A stretch of 64,000 nt of DNA from Megalobrama amblycephala (lineage: Eukaryota; Chordata; Actinopteri; Cypriniformes; Xenocyprididae): NCBI RefSeq assembly GCF_018812025.1, contig NC_063045.1:50263629-50327628 (forward strand). Reading direction: 5' to 3'. Below the pieces are notes generated by a model. It was not told the origin of the DNA. It did no database searches and was given only the letters and a program-made list of their open reading frames with translations. The position numbers were made by a program, and so were the translations under genes. Shown one piece after another: positions 10,873-22,171 of this stretch (position 1 is its first letter; each line of letters opens with the position of its first letter).

Positions 10873-10900
10873 TAACAACAACAACAACAACAACAAAAAA
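10873..10900. repeat. (CAA)n simple repeat
   Basis: Tandem CAA units directly before the TTAA at 10905-10908. Confidence 0.8.
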
Positions 10901-10908
10901 ACATTTAA

Positions 10909-11830
10909 AGGGCACCTATTATGCCCATTTTTACTAGATGTAATTTAAGTCTCAGGTGTCCCCAGAATGTGTCTGTGAAGTTTCAGCTTAAAATACCTCA
11001 CAGATCATTTATAACTCCATGTTGTAAATACCCATTTCTGACTACAGTCAAGAACAGGCTGTTTTCGTGCATGTGCCTTTAAATGCAAATGAGCTGCTGT
11101 GCCCCGCCCCCTCTACGATCACAGTTCCTGCCTTGATCGGATTCTCTGCCAAATATTAACAAGACATCTGCTTGGTTTTGATTATCATCTATATCGTGAT
11201 CACTCTCACGAATAGCATAGTTCTTCTTTCATCATTAAAGTTTATTATTTCCACGCGTTTTAAAGCTATATCAGTGTAAGCTTCTAATGGATAGTTTTCT
11301 GAGCGCATTATCTGAAGCGCACGCACACAGACTGCTGGCTGTCGGACGTCATATTTCGTGAGTAACTTCTCTTTCACATTTTTTGTTTTGTTTAAACTGT
11401 CAAATGCGCACAAGGTTCTGTCAAAAACACACAGTTCACATAAACACAGTCAGTTATGTCTGTGAACGTAAATAGCAGGCAATGTTACAGAAATCCCATT
11501 TTTATATTAGATCTGTGGCACATTCCCTTCAAAAAAACAAAAACTAATCCACTGCGTTCAGCGGCTCAGATGTCAGTAAATGAAGACTGTTATGTTCACT
11601 CTTACATCCAACAACAAAACATCTCAATTACTTACCAGACATCGTTGTCGCTACAGCTGCTCGAGCGCGGAGAAAATGGCAGACAGCGTACAGCTCACTG
11701 GAGGCGGTAATACACTATGGTAATACAGGACTGTCAGCCAGCGGTCGTGGGTGGGGCCTGATCAGTGTGACGTCACACTGCTCAGAGAATCAAAACGGCT
11801 GCTTTGGTTTAATGGAGATTAAAAAAAAAA
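10909..11830 (+). mobile_element. TTAA-target DNA element, family A, copy 2
   Basis: Follows TTAA at 10905-10908 and begins AGGGCACCTATTATGCCC. It is collinear with copy 1: AGTTTCAGCTTAAAATACC, GATCATTTATA and GCAAATGAGCTGCTG near the start, and the block at 11515-11620 further in. The right end decays into an A run at 11821-11831. No transposase frame is seen. Confidence 0.55.
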
Positions 11831-12616
11831 AGATATGTGTGTATGTAATTTAAGGTGTATGTGTGTGTGTGCATGTATTCAGGATCCTTCCTAAGGCATC
11901 ATTACCCATCACATAAATCCGTTCATGCATGACCACCCAACACACACTACACACATACACGCACAGGCCAGTGTGTACTCTGTACTTCCCAAAGGCCCAG
12001 GGCTTTAGTGCAGATCCACTCACTGTGTACTTTATGTGTGTTTGACTATGGATTCATGTTAATTAGCTTCACTCTCTGTTTGAACAGAATAAAACATAGA
12101 GCTGCATCCCTCTTAGCTGTGATCACACATTTGAGGTGGTTTTACGCACTGGTATTTTTAGAAGTGTTTCTTCGGGTTTGTTTGGCACATAGGTGAACTG
12201 GCACAAATACACATGCTAAGATCTCTTATAAGCTTCCTTCAGCTCTTCACATCTTCAGGGGAAGGACAGACCCCCTTCTGTTGCTCATCACACATTAGCA
12301 CACATACCGTAATTCAATGTTTCATATGATGTTTACAGTTTCACAACACAAGCAAACACTACTATAATATTTTTATGTTTATGAACATATTGTTTATTAT
12401 AACCAAGGCACCTTGAAATATCAATACTGTAGGTTTTTGAACATTTTTTACATCAAATATAATTTCAATATTGTTAATATATCAACAAGCAAATTTTGTG
12501 TATATTTTATTTTCATTTTTAAGCATATTTTATGTTGTTATTAGTAGTCATTTTTCTGTGTGTGTGTGTGTTGTAATTAATCTCTCCATTTCCATCAGTT
12601 TAACTCATTTAGGGTA
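11831..12616. other. Unique intronic sequence
   Basis: No repeat ends or exons recognised. CA/TG-rich patches lie near 11850 and 12555. Confidence 0.4.
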
Positions 12617-13695
12617 GTTTGCAGTAGAGATGTTCCAATACCCTTTTTCCATTCCTGATACCGATTCCGATACCTGAGCTCAGGGTATCGGCCGATACCG
12701 AGTACTGATCCGATACCAGGGTGCAGGGCTCTGAACCGGTTCAAGGAACGGAAACGAAAACCGGAAACGAACGAAATTTTGACCGGAACGTAACCAGAAA
12801 CGGAAACTGAATCAGATTTAATCGTTTTGAACAGAAACGCTCATTTGAAATGGCCATTAACCGGTTAATAATGTTATTTTTTCGTTCTATTTAATATTTT
12901 GCTTTGGCAGTCAACCAATCACGAATTCAAATAGTACAGCCTATGCAAATGTGACGCTGACGCATCCAACGTGAGTGAAATGCCCGCGCTGACGCTCTAA
13001 AGTGAGATATGCCCGCGCTGACGCGCTCAGGCTCAGCTGTCATGTCATCATAGGTTAGGTAAGTTACAATGGCAATGCCCTGGCATTAGTTTTTCCGATG
13101 ATATATGTCACCATTAGGCCTACATTTAAGTGAAAATGAATGTCAAGTAGGCTAATATGCAGCTTGTTGTGCGTTTTGAAATTACAGGATATGTAGAACA
13201 TGAGTTCACACAACGCCACATCACGCACATGCAGCGGTTCAGAATAAAACTATAGGTTAACATAACACATATACAACAAAAGGGAATATTTAGGCCTATT
13301 GACTACGTGAAATATTTCACCATATAATTAGGTCTACATATTAACAAAACAAAAGTGGTTCATTGTGGCGCACTCCAGCGATTAAATTAATTCGTTTCGC
13401 ATCTTATTTAGTTTTATTTCTAGTAAATAACCCTGTTTTTCACTTCTTCGCTGCTCTAAACAGTGGTTGCTTATGGCAACACAGCACAACTTCCTGTGTT
13501 TGCATTCTGAGAAGAACTGATTTCCGATTTGCTGCGTTAAGCAAAGATAGCGGGCACAACTAGATATTGTTTAAGAAAATGGTATCGGATCGGTACATGA
13601 GTTTAATTACTCGCCGATACCGATGCTAGAATTCTTTCTGGTATCGGTGGTATTTCCGATACTAGTATCGGAATCGGAACAACCCTAGTTTGCAG
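12617..13695. mobile_element. 1063-bp hAT-type element with 8-bp target duplication
   Basis: The element spans 12625-13687. Its ends pair TAGAGATGTTCC with the reverse complement of GGAACAACCCTA, and subterminal GGTATCGG/CCGATACC words occur near both ends. Identical GTTTGCAG flanks lie at 12617-12624 and 13688-13695. The interior (from about 12727) begins with a second motif set rich in CCGGTT, GGAACGGAAACG and ACCGGTT, which may be another old hAT insertion. No transposase fragment is recognised. Confidence 0.88.
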
Positions 13696-14289
13696 AGCAG
13701 TTATGAATATAATAGGTGGACATTATTATACTGGTGATCAGCCAATCACAGCTGATCTCATATAGCCTGGATCTCAGGGCTAACTTTTTACATTCAGGCC
13801 ACATTTTAGGACCTCAAGACATGCCAAAAAACATGTGGTTTACATGCTATTTCTCATCTATATCTCATATTTCATAATACTTGTTTATAGGATTGTCAAA
13901 CATACCAGTACTACCAGTCAGTACAAAAAAAAAAAAAAAAAAAGTTGACAGAACCAGCATTTCTGCAGTACCGGTAGTACAGAGTACCGGGTATATTCAG
14001 TATACGCCAAAAGATGCTGCTTTCATACACTCTCGGTTGTGTTTGTTTGAGTGCTCTCTGAGCATCAAAGGTTTCTGTTTACAGCGTGATTTTACAAACC
14101 CGATTCCAAAAAAAGTTGGGACACTACAAATTGTGAATAAAAACAGAATGCAGTGATGTGGAAGTTTCAAATTTCAATATTTTATTCAGAATACAACATA
14201 GATGACATATCAGATGTTTAAACTGAGAAAATGTATTATTTAAAGAGAAAAATAAGTTGTAAATTAAATTTCATGGCATTCTATGGGTA

Positions 14290-14752
14290 CAAGAAGCTTG
14301 CAATACGAATTGCCTGTGCGTTGTTTTGCAGCGAAAACAAGAAAAAGAAAAGAAGAATATGGAGGAGGAAATGGTTGGGGAGATGCAAAGAACAAGGATT
14401 GTGTGTTCTGCATCGAGAGTGGTCTATAACTCCTCCCCGAACTCCCCGCTGCTCTGTATCTTGCTCTCTCATTGGCTGTCGGTCATCGCCGATGTAGTTT
14501 TCAGTCAGAACACTTTTCACACAGCAGGATTTTGAATCGCCGACAGGTCCAGATATTTAGCATGCCAAATATCTCACGAGCGTCTGCGACTCGTCGGTGA
14601 TTCTCTCAGATTGCGTCTTTGCTCATTCACGCTGCGTGATTGTCACTCGCGTGAACGTCACTTTGCCTGTGATTTCGGGCATTTGTCGGCGATTTCTCAG
14701 AACCTGTCGGCGAGCCAAAATCGGGGCTAAAATCGTGCAGTCTGAACTCGGC
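14290..14752 (-). mobile_element. One-ended TTAA element fragment inside the Tc1 gene
   Basis: Its right end reads CAGTCTGAACTCGGC directly before TTAA (14753-14756). The GC content (TCGGCGA and CTCGTCGG words) contrasts with its surroundings. The partner end is not found at the left border near 14290, so insertion was followed by, or accompanied by, a deletion of both the other element end and the rest of the Tc1 transposase gene. Confidence 0.55.
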
Positions 14753-14970
14753 TTAAGGGCCCGAAGATCACGGGCATCCAGTATGGTTTTCCGGCCTTGA
14801 CCCTTACGCACAGAGATTGTTCCAGATTCTCTGAATCTTTGGATGATATTATGCACTGTAGATGATGATAACTTCAAACTCTTTGCAATTTTTCTCTGAG
14901 AAACTTCTTTCTAATATTGCTCCACTATTTTTCGCCGCAGCATTGGGGGAATTGGTGATCCTCTGCCCAT
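14752..14970 (-). pseudogene. Tc1-type transposase N-terminus (73 codons, one in-frame stop)
   Basis: Reading leftward from ATG at 14970-14968 gives MGRGSPIPPMLRRKIVEQY, a TAG, then KIAKSLKLSSSTVHNI and FRESGTISVRKGQGRK, ending LRALK at 14752. This is the first helix-turn-helix of the paired-like DNA-binding domain of Tc1 transposases (about 340 residues in full). The TAG is a nonsense change within the same frame, not a frameshift. The second HTH and the DDE catalytic domain are absent: the frame runs into a TTAA at 14753-14756, the entry point of the next element. Confidence 0.9.
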
Positions 14971-15440
14971 CTTGACTTCTGAGAGACTTTGCCACTCTGA
15001 GAGGCTCTTTTTATACCCAATCATGTTGCCAATTGACCTAATGTTGGTCCTTATATGTATATTTAACTTTTCCGGCCTCTTATTGCTACCTGTCCCAACT
15101 TTTTTGGAATGTGTAGCTCTCATGAAATCCAAAATGAGCCAATATTTGGCATGACATTTCAAAATGTCTCACTTTCAACATTTGATATGTTATCTATATT
15201 CTATTGTGAATAAAATATAAGTTTATGAGATTTGTAAATTATTGCATTCCTTTTTTATTCACAGTTTGTACAGTGTCCCAACTTTTTTGGAATCGGGTTT
15301 GTACAAGCGTTGAGCTTTGTAGCCAATCACTATCATATCTGTTAAGCGCGTGAACGCAATGGCTTATCAGAGGTGCTAGTCAGTACGTTAGTCAGAATCT
15401 GCTTAACACCGCTGAAAACGCACAAAGTTTTGTTCAACTC

Positions 15441-16633
15441 AAGCTGCACGCTCGCAAATCCTTTCGTTATAACCAACAAAGTCTAAACACATTGTAAATA
15501 ACAGATTTATTGTACAATTAAGACAGCTTTTTTTATTATAACGTGAGTTTTCGTGAGAGTTCAGAATTCAGTGAGCTTGCACTTTAGAGATTGACAGCCT
15601 TAATGATTATAAATAGAGGACTCTTCTCTTGCTTTCTGTTTATTACCCATTCACAATCTGAATACATTTAGTTTTTCATTCTGATAAGGCTACACTGCAA
15701 AGTTTCTGGATTGACAACTGTATTTAAATGCGCGATTGATTTAGAAACTGCAATGATTGACAGTGGTAACCAACGAACAAGACAAAATTAGACAATTTTT
15801 TAAAGTATTTAATTGAACAGTTTTTGCTCTGGTATTGGAATTGGTACTGGAATGTATTTCCCGACATCAAAATCAGGCACATATAAATGTCTGGAAACAC
15901 GATTCCTGGCTGCATGTCAATATCCATGGATTACTGGAACTTTGGTAAGTTGTAACACTAGGAACACTATCGAGTCCAACCTTTTTTTTTAGTTTAGTTT
16001 GTTTTACTCATGTTTTACTCACATTTTTGCAGTTTCCCCTATTAAATCCAGTCATGCAGCAGGCTCTTTTGCCACTCAGTCTGGCTGAGGGGCCGTGTTC
16101 CGGTGGGAAAGTCAAGTCAATGCATACCCTCTATATATGGAAACTAACAAGATGGCAATAGAAACAAGGAAACAGGAACTAAACCACAGGAAGAGAACAC
16201 AGACACAGCAAGACAACAGAATATCAAAATAAGTTCATGAAACAGAGACACGGGGAATCGTGACACATATATTCACCCACGGAGAGTCTAACTCATTATT
16301 CTTCACCTGCAGCATAAATTCTGCTGGCCCAGAACACCTCTGTTTTCCTTCTGGAGCACACACACACACGGGCATAATGCCATCCTGCACTCTGTCTGGG
16401 TTTGGCAGTTTGCTGTATGGGCTTGTAAACATCCTCTCTCATCTCTTGGAGTTGTTGTGGTAATTTGTCGGCTAGCACATCTGCTGCCGTGATCTGAGTT
16501 GATCTTAATATGCATCCTCAACTTGGCAAAGATGCCCATTGAAAAGAACAGTATTGCATTTGTTGTGTTTTTGAATGCTTGTCTGCAGCATGTTTTTCAA
16601 ATCCCACATTACACTGTCCAAACACATTTACAT
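15441..16633. other. Intronic sequence with repeat fragments
   Basis: About 15700-15790 (CTGCAAAGTTTC ... ATTTAAATGCG ... GCAATGATTGACAGTG) resembles 25945-26050, so both are remnants of one family. About 16130-16262 (AACAGGAACTAAACCACAGG up to CGTGACAC) resembles the repeats around 19600-19740 and 22330-22570 in style. The rest is unique. Confidence 0.35.
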
Positions 16634-16735
16634 ACACTACCTTTCAGAAGTTTATGGTCAGAAAGATTTTTATGTTTTTAAAAGTCTCTTATCTTATTGA
16701 AATAACAGTTTTCTATTTGAATATGAAGAGTTCCA
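16634..16735 (+). repeat. MITE family B, end fragment
   Basis: ACACTACCTTTCAGAAGTTT followed by GGTCAGAAAGATTTTTATG is the worn left end of family B. Confidence 0.5.
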
Positions 16736-17165
16736 TTGCAAAAACCTCTAAGTCCATCTGACATCTTTGCTTTTAAATGAACTTTTTTTTTTTTCAGGCT
16801 CCTCAATTCATTGGTATTTAACAAATTTGCTGCAAAACCAGCTAAGTCCATGCATGCTTTTTTTCACAAAAACCTCTAAGTCCACCTCTTTGGACAACAA
16901 GACATAGTAAAACAAAACAACAGTTTCTGTCAGTTTTACAGCAGCAAAAGGAACACTGTTGTGTTTACTTGCTATTAGCGAAACCCTGTCATTGCCACTG
17001 TAACGATGGACAACACATGATAAAAGCATGCAGCTCGGCAATTGAAAGCTGGCTCATACGCACACCATCATTCATCTTGAAATCATATGATTGGATTTGC
17101 GTCTTCCGATTGGTTCTTCTGTGGACTTAGAGGCTTTTGCTGACAAAGGGAAGTGGCATTTAGTT
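16736..17165. repeat. Possible MITE with CCTCTAAGTCCA repeats
   Basis: GCAAAAACCTCTAAGTCCA lies near the left border and its complement TGGACTTAGAGGCTTTTGC near 17114-17132. A further direct copy (AAAACCTCTAAGTCCACC) lies at about 16870 and a shorter AGCTAAGTCCA at 16840. This arrangement suggests a short inverted-repeat element, but no target duplication is clear. Confidence 0.35.
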
Positions 17166-17914
17166 TTCCAATGAACCGGTATTTCTGAATGGGCTGACGG
17201 TGGGATTTAGCAGATTTGAAGCGAAAGTATTTGATGAATGTATGCTATGTGCGGAGAGCATTCACTCAATATCATTATCTCATTTTTGACGAAGGTGGCG
17301 TATAGACATCACACTGTGGCTAATTACAGCTCTCTGGTTTTCAAACAAAGCTAGCAAATTTACATATTGGAAGAGAACAGCATCAAGATGCTACAGTATT
17401 TATAAATATTCAGACCTGTTCCGTTGACTCTGCCATCATGCAAGTTCTCACTGAATTCCAAATCAGTCTAACAAATAACACTCAGCCTTGCTAATAAAGC
17501 AGGGTGGTGCCAATTTTGACACAGCATTGTTCTTGGCCTTACCTAGTTAATGTCACGGTCCTGGTATTATTTCACCCCGAAAATCAAAAGAAAAGAAAAA
17601 TAAGTTTTGCAAAAAGAAAGTGAAGCATAAGAGTAAGAAGAAAGCTTTAAGTAGACAGGGTTGTAAAATACTGTCTACCAGAGTAGAGAAAGGGATTCAG
17701 ATCTACATGGTGGCTGCATCCCAGTTGTGTGTGTGTGTTTAGGGAACACGTGTGAGAGTGTGTGTGTTCATGCATTAGGCGGACTCTTGCTTATCCAGGA
17801 GTGAAGAGTCTCGTGCTTTCTCTCTCTCTACGTCAATGCTCGTAGCATGAGTGCAGCGCTCCTGTTGCGAGAGGAATGTCTCCTATAGTGAGGAACCCCG
17901 ACTGTTTCAATCCA
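17166..17914 (+). promoter_or_regulatory. dlg2: Presumed promoter and 5' UTR of the upstream dlg2 first exon
   Basis: The stretch ends at the first exon below. Within 170 bp of the start codon lie an E-box CACGTG (17747-17752), a pyrimidine tract (about 17817-17829) and a CRE-like TACGTCA (17829-17835). No TATA box is evident. The assignment as promoter follows from the exon type and is inference; the transcription start is not visible in the sequence. Confidence 0.35.
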
Positions 17915-17977
17915 ATGCTCTGCCACTGTAAGGTCGCGTGCCATGACAACACCTTGTCGCTGATGTTCGGATGTAAG
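17915..17977 (+). CDS. dlg2: dlg2 alternative first coding exon (PSD-93-beta type)
   Basis: Twenty-one codons starting MLCHCKVACHDN and ending SLMFGCK, followed by a GTAGGC splice donor in phase 0. From memory, the mammalian PSD-93-beta N-terminus begins MICHCKVAC and ends LMFGCK before the shared YRYQ exon, so the match is strong. DLG2 is a MAGUK scaffold that clusters NMDA receptors and K+ channels at synapses. Cys3 and Cys5 have the same spacing as the palmitoylated pair of PSD-95 (MDCLC), which suggests membrane anchoring. An upstream ATG at 17876 is in the same frame, has a better context (G at -3 versus C), and would add MSPIVRNPDCFNP; I prefer 17915 because that start keeps the Cys pair N-terminal and matches the mammalian form. 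Splicing to 29440 is expected. Confidence 0.87.
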
Positions 17978-18879
17978 GTAGGCTTCCATCATCTGTGTCT
18001 CTCTGTAGAAAAGAAGCAATTTTTAAGAAGCATTAGCACTTTACAAGCTCTAGGAATAATGCCGGCTGGCCAGAACAGGAAGTGTGTCAGTGGTGTGACA
18101 CTCGGCATTTACTTCTCATGTGGATTAATGGGCTACAGTTGATTTATTGAATCGTGTTGCACTGCAGGTGTTTGTTCATTATCACTTTTGTGTTTTGAGT
18201 GATTTAGTGAGTTTTAAGTGATTTATGGGATTTACAACCCTTAGCACTTACAAACCAAGCACTTAAGTTTGCTGTTTTTCAGCATTTAAACAGTAAAACA
18301 TCTGTAAACCCCTGTCATGTCACTTGGATCAAGATATTAATCCCTGGGTGAATGATGTATTTAGTTGGCATGCTACATTTGTTTGTTTGTTTGCTCTCTT
18401 GTACGGTCTTTCATTCAGAACCAATTAGTTTCAGACGGCAGAGGCAGTCCACAGCCCAGCATGCTAATAAGATGATTCAGCTCTGTAAGTAAAATGAATT
18501 GCAGCTGCAGAGGGAATTCTGTCACTTGTGCTTGGTATTATGATGTCACTCGGTTGGGTTTATTTATAACTCATGGAAACGTGCAGATTAGTGTCTTTAA
18601 TTTGGTGTGAAGTGTTTTGAGGCGGTAAAAACACTTGTTGGACTGAGAAGCTTTACTTTGGCCATGTACACACTGTAGATAAATTGAATTCTGTTATGCG
18701 ACTTAATGCGAATTATTACTTCCTCAAAAACAGCTCTACTACTGTAAATGGATTAAACCGTTTAGGTTTATGTCTGTGAGAAGTTTAAATGTGCTGTCAC
18801 TTCCAAAACTTTGGAAGTCCAACACTTTGCAGTGTGTACATGTGTTATCTATATGCCTTTAATTGTTTTATGTAATTAT
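17978..18879. other. dlg2 intron, unique sequence
   Basis: No repeats recognised. A GTAAGT at about 18487 follows a short frame but nothing identifies it as an exon. Confidence 0.4.
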
Positions 18880-19045
18880 GAATATTTAACAACAGCAATA
18901 ATAATAATAATTATTATTATTGTTGTTGTTATTATTTATTATTGTGGCTTGGAGATGTATTATAATACATAATTATGATTACTGTACTACTACTACCACT
19001 ACTACTACTACTTCTAATAATAATAATAATTATTATTATTATTGT
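18880..19045. repeat. ATA/ATT/ACT trinucleotide tracts
   Basis: Alternating runs of AAT, ATT, TTG and ACT triplets, partly self-complementary (AATAATAATAATTATTATT). Confidence 0.8.
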
Positions 19046-19079
19046 GTCACGATTGGTTGTTGTAGGAACCGAGAGAACT

Positions 19080-19587
19080 AAAGCCCAAAGTATACTTCAC
19101 TTTTTACTTGTGCGCTTGATGCGAATTTCGTCATCAGAAGAGTACGCGCACCGCCAGATTTTTGTAACCATGCGTACTTAAACAAGCAGGTCGCACATGT
19201 GCATTCAGTTATATTTGCAGTAATTCGTTTATCCACAAGGTGGCAACTGTGACCTAGGAGCGTCGATTCACAAGGTAGTCAAAGAAAAACTGCATAAACA
19301 GAACCGATCGGAACTCATGCAAGCTACAGCGACGATGGAGGCCTACATAGACGAGAGATTGTGCGAAGAGGTTAGAAAATTCCCTCATTTGTACAACTCT
19401 AGCAAGAAAGAATACAAAGATGTTTACATGGGTTGTAACTCGTGGTGAGAGATTGCTCAAAACTGAGCATGCGCCAAATGCCTGTGTACACGTACGAGTC
19501 AAATGAAGTATACTTTCCAAGGCTGTGTGTTTGGCTGTGCACGTACACTAGCGTGTAAAAAAAAAAAAGACGTATACCCAGGGCTTT
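19080..19587 (+). mobile_element. PIF/Harbinger-like non-autonomous element
   Basis: The ends pair AAAGCCCAAAGTATACTTC with the complement of GTATACCCAGGGCTTT. Inner GAAGTATACTTT words repeat the motif. The element splits a dispersed repeat (GGAACCGAGAGAAC to the left, AGAGCTGAAATACTGAC to the right) that continues to about 19740. It carries a MADF-type fragment, which is usual for the second protein of Harbinger elements. A 3-bp TWA duplication, expected for this superfamily, is not cleanly preserved (TAA and TTA). Confidence 0.6.
19335..19448 (+). pseudogene. MADF/Myb-like domain remnant (37 codons)
   Basis: ATG at 19335 opens a frame reading MEAYIDERLCEEVRKFPHLY and then SSKKEYKDVYMGCNSW before TGA; EIAQN follows in frame. 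The spacing of V..FP.LY...YKD....W matches the first two helices of MADF domains. In Harbinger transposons a MADF/Myb-like protein accompanies the transposase in DNA binding. The stop and the short length make it a remnant. Confidence 0.6.
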
Positions 19588-20524
19588 AGAGCTGAAATAC
19601 TGACAAGGATTAATCAAAGTGAACAGGAACAGGTTTGTGGAACTAATTAACAACCAAGGAAACGGACTAGGAACTTAGGCTGGCAAACACAGTGAAAATG
19701 AAACCAAAACAGACTACACGTGACGTGTCTGTAAGATGTAGATTAGCATTGCATTTATAATAATTGTGTTTATATAATTATTTAATTATGAATAATAATT
19801 TAGTATCAGTGGTATTAATAAAAAAATACAATATAAAACAACATCATTATTTTTATTCATGATACCACAGTAAATATTAGCAATATAATATTTATAGTTA
19901 TTGCAATAACACTTTCTGTTTTTAATATCACTGATGTAAAAGATGCCAGGGTATAGCAATTTTATTATTTGATTTTGCCTTGGTGGCAGAATGTAAGCTG
20001 AAATCAGAATGTACAGTAAGTTTTAAAGCCCCTGATCCACGTTCTGCCTGAATGAGAAAGTGAGAGAGACATGGAGAGAGGAAGGACAGGGATTAGTTTT
20101 TGCAGTGTAAGCAGTGCCATGTCTTTGCTGCTTTAATTAACCCAGAATTATGCTGTTTAAATCTTTACAGTAAGCATAAGAGCATTATTATTTAATGTTT
20201 GACCAGAAGTGTTAGTGTAAGGGTTTAGCTTAAATCCGTGGCCCCCTCAGCATTCCGAGTCATTCTGAGTCCTGCAAATGCCATCATGAGATGTATGTTT
20301 CTGTACTCTCCTTATGACATACTTATTTCCCTCCATCAACCAGCTGTTCCCATTCCTGGACACATTTAGATTGGCTCACAACCAAATCCCCAACTGTGGT
20401 TTGAAGTTCAAAGGAGCAGAATCATCGTTTTAATGTGTTGTACGTTTATTCATGAGTCCAATATTCAGACCTCAACCGAGTGTTTTGAAAGTTTAAGGAA
20501 TGTCTGTTGATGCAAAGTTACAGA
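19588..20524. other. Repeat tail and AT-rich intron
   Basis: The host repeat of the Harbinger element runs to about 19740 (GACTACACGTGAC). The rest is AT-rich intron, with no exon or motif that I recognise. Confidence 0.35.
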
Positions 20525-20870
20525 TTTGTGTATGCAGTAACTCGTTTCCTCATGTCGTTCCAAACCTGTGTGACTTTGAAGAAGGTTTTGAAGAAGACAC
20601 TGTTCGCTGCTATATGATGAAACTTGTGGATCAGACATGATGGACCAGAGGTTGTCAACCTCCATGAAAGTAATATAAAAGTGACTTATGCGTTTATATT
20701 CCAAGCCCCCTGAAAGCCAAAACACATTATTTGAGGAACAGATAGCTACTTAAAATTAGGCTTCAGGAGAATTAAGGGCGAGTAAATGATGACAGAATTT
20801 ATAAGGATTTTAAAACTAAAAATTTACATTTTGGGGGGGTGAATTATCTCTTCAAAATGCTCACTACCGA
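20525..20870. repeat. Degraded MITE (right end preserved)
   Basis: CATGTCGTTCCAAACCTGTG, GAGTAAATGATGACAGAATTT and the right-hand GGGGGGGTGAATTATCTCTT are standard internal and terminal words of the TTAA MITEs seen complete at 40111 and 54691. The left end and the TTAA sites are lost. Confidence 0.55.
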
Positions 20871-22171
20871 CTTATCTGGAACTTGTAGTCTCCACTGGAA
20901 ATTTTCTCAGTAGCTAAGGAGGTAGAAGTGGAAGGATCTTGCCAACTGTTGTTAACCCTTCCTCCTTCTGCAGGCTGAGTGAACCCTGGGAGCTGACGAT
21001 GACAAACTCAGGGTTTATTAGGCCGCAGAAAAGGGGTCAGTGCACACAATCGCACAAGGAGATTCCACACAATCCAGCACAGAGCCTTCAGCCATGCCAC
21101 CTCATATTCCCATCTTCTATCATCTCAGAGAGAGAGAGAGAGGGAAGTGAGGAAGCAGCCTTCAGCACAGTGGCACGTGAACATAATAGTGTGTTGGAAA
21201 ACCCACAGCCTCACAAATACATTAATACACTTCCCCCAACATACACATCTGTCCTGATACAAATATATTAGCACATTTTGAAGATTTCCAAGCTTCTCTG
21301 CTGTAGACCATGCTAGCAGTCGTCTATCACATTGTCACGCTGCATATGTCCGATTAGAAGCGATATGTTAGTTATAGTATTATATTTGACACTTGTGTGT
21401 GGGGTGTGAGACTGCTTATTACCACATTTAACACATCAAATATACTACACATCACAGACCATAGCAGTTATCATGCTAGCCTGATGCATTTTTAATAGTC
21501 CAGTGAACCAGGCTTGACTTTGACCATTTTATCTGTTTGTTTTAGACTTTGTTTGGATTAATTTACCACTTTTACAGTGTGAAAAGTTCTGCTGTCTGTA
21601 TTCATGGTTTTGATTTACAGATCTCCACAAACTAGGTTAAAGTCAGTAGCCTCAGCAAAATAGTAATGGTCCATTTGCTGAGCAGTGACCAGTGACCTGA
21701 CTGTTATATGTTGAGCATAGTACTAAAGCATCATTAATGAAATGTGACTCATTCATTGTCGCTGTAGTGGTTCTGTCAGAGGCACACGCAAAGTGTGGCA
21801 TTCTATGCTGTCAGTACTATGGCTGATATTTCTCAGATGTTTCAGAATCCATGGAAATAATACTGTCTTTCAAGATTAAATTAACATATCATTGGTTTGT
21901 TAAATGCTGATGGGCTTTACACACAGTAGTCAGATTAATTTTCCTTCTTACAGTCCAAAGGTGGTTGTAGGAATGCTGGTTGATCTTCTCAAGAGGGCTT
22001 CTCTAATGGCTTATAATATATTTGTACATCCTATTTATGCCACTATATTTACACCAATGGGAAAACTCAGGATTGATCAAGTAATCAGACAATTGTTTTG
22101 GCAACTAACCGAGTACTCCAATATTTTTAATGTATTTTTTATTTTTTATTTTTTATTTTTTTGTCGTAATA
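20871..22171. other. Unique intron, one candidate conserved block
   Basis: About 20940-21130 is GC-richer and of mixed composition, with a pyrimidine tract and CTTCTGCAGG acceptor-like site at 20962-20974. A 110-codon frame there has no recognisable motif. The remainder is ordinary intron. Confidence 0.3.

Larger units (their letters stand above)
14093..15303 (-). mobile_element. Tc1/mariner element with TA duplication, internally replaced
   Basis: The element covers 14095-15301 between TA dinucleotides. The ends pair CAAACCCGATTCCAAAAAA at the left with the complement of TTTTTTGGAATCGGGTTTG at the right, followed by GTTGGGACACT on both sides. It carries the start of a transposase on the - strand. 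The middle and C-terminal parts of the gene are replaced by a piece of another element (about 14290-14752), so it is dead. Confidence 0.9.
13888..15440 (+). repeat. hAT-type repeat family D, host of a Tc1 insertion
   Basis: The left end TAGGATTGTCAAACATACC resembles the reverse complement of the end at 10515. An A run lies at 13925-13943. Sequence right of the Tc1 element (about 15308-15420: AGCGTTGAGC, CCAATCACT, CAGTACGTTAGTCAGAA) matches the fragment at 10335-10425. The right border is unclear. Confidence 0.45.
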
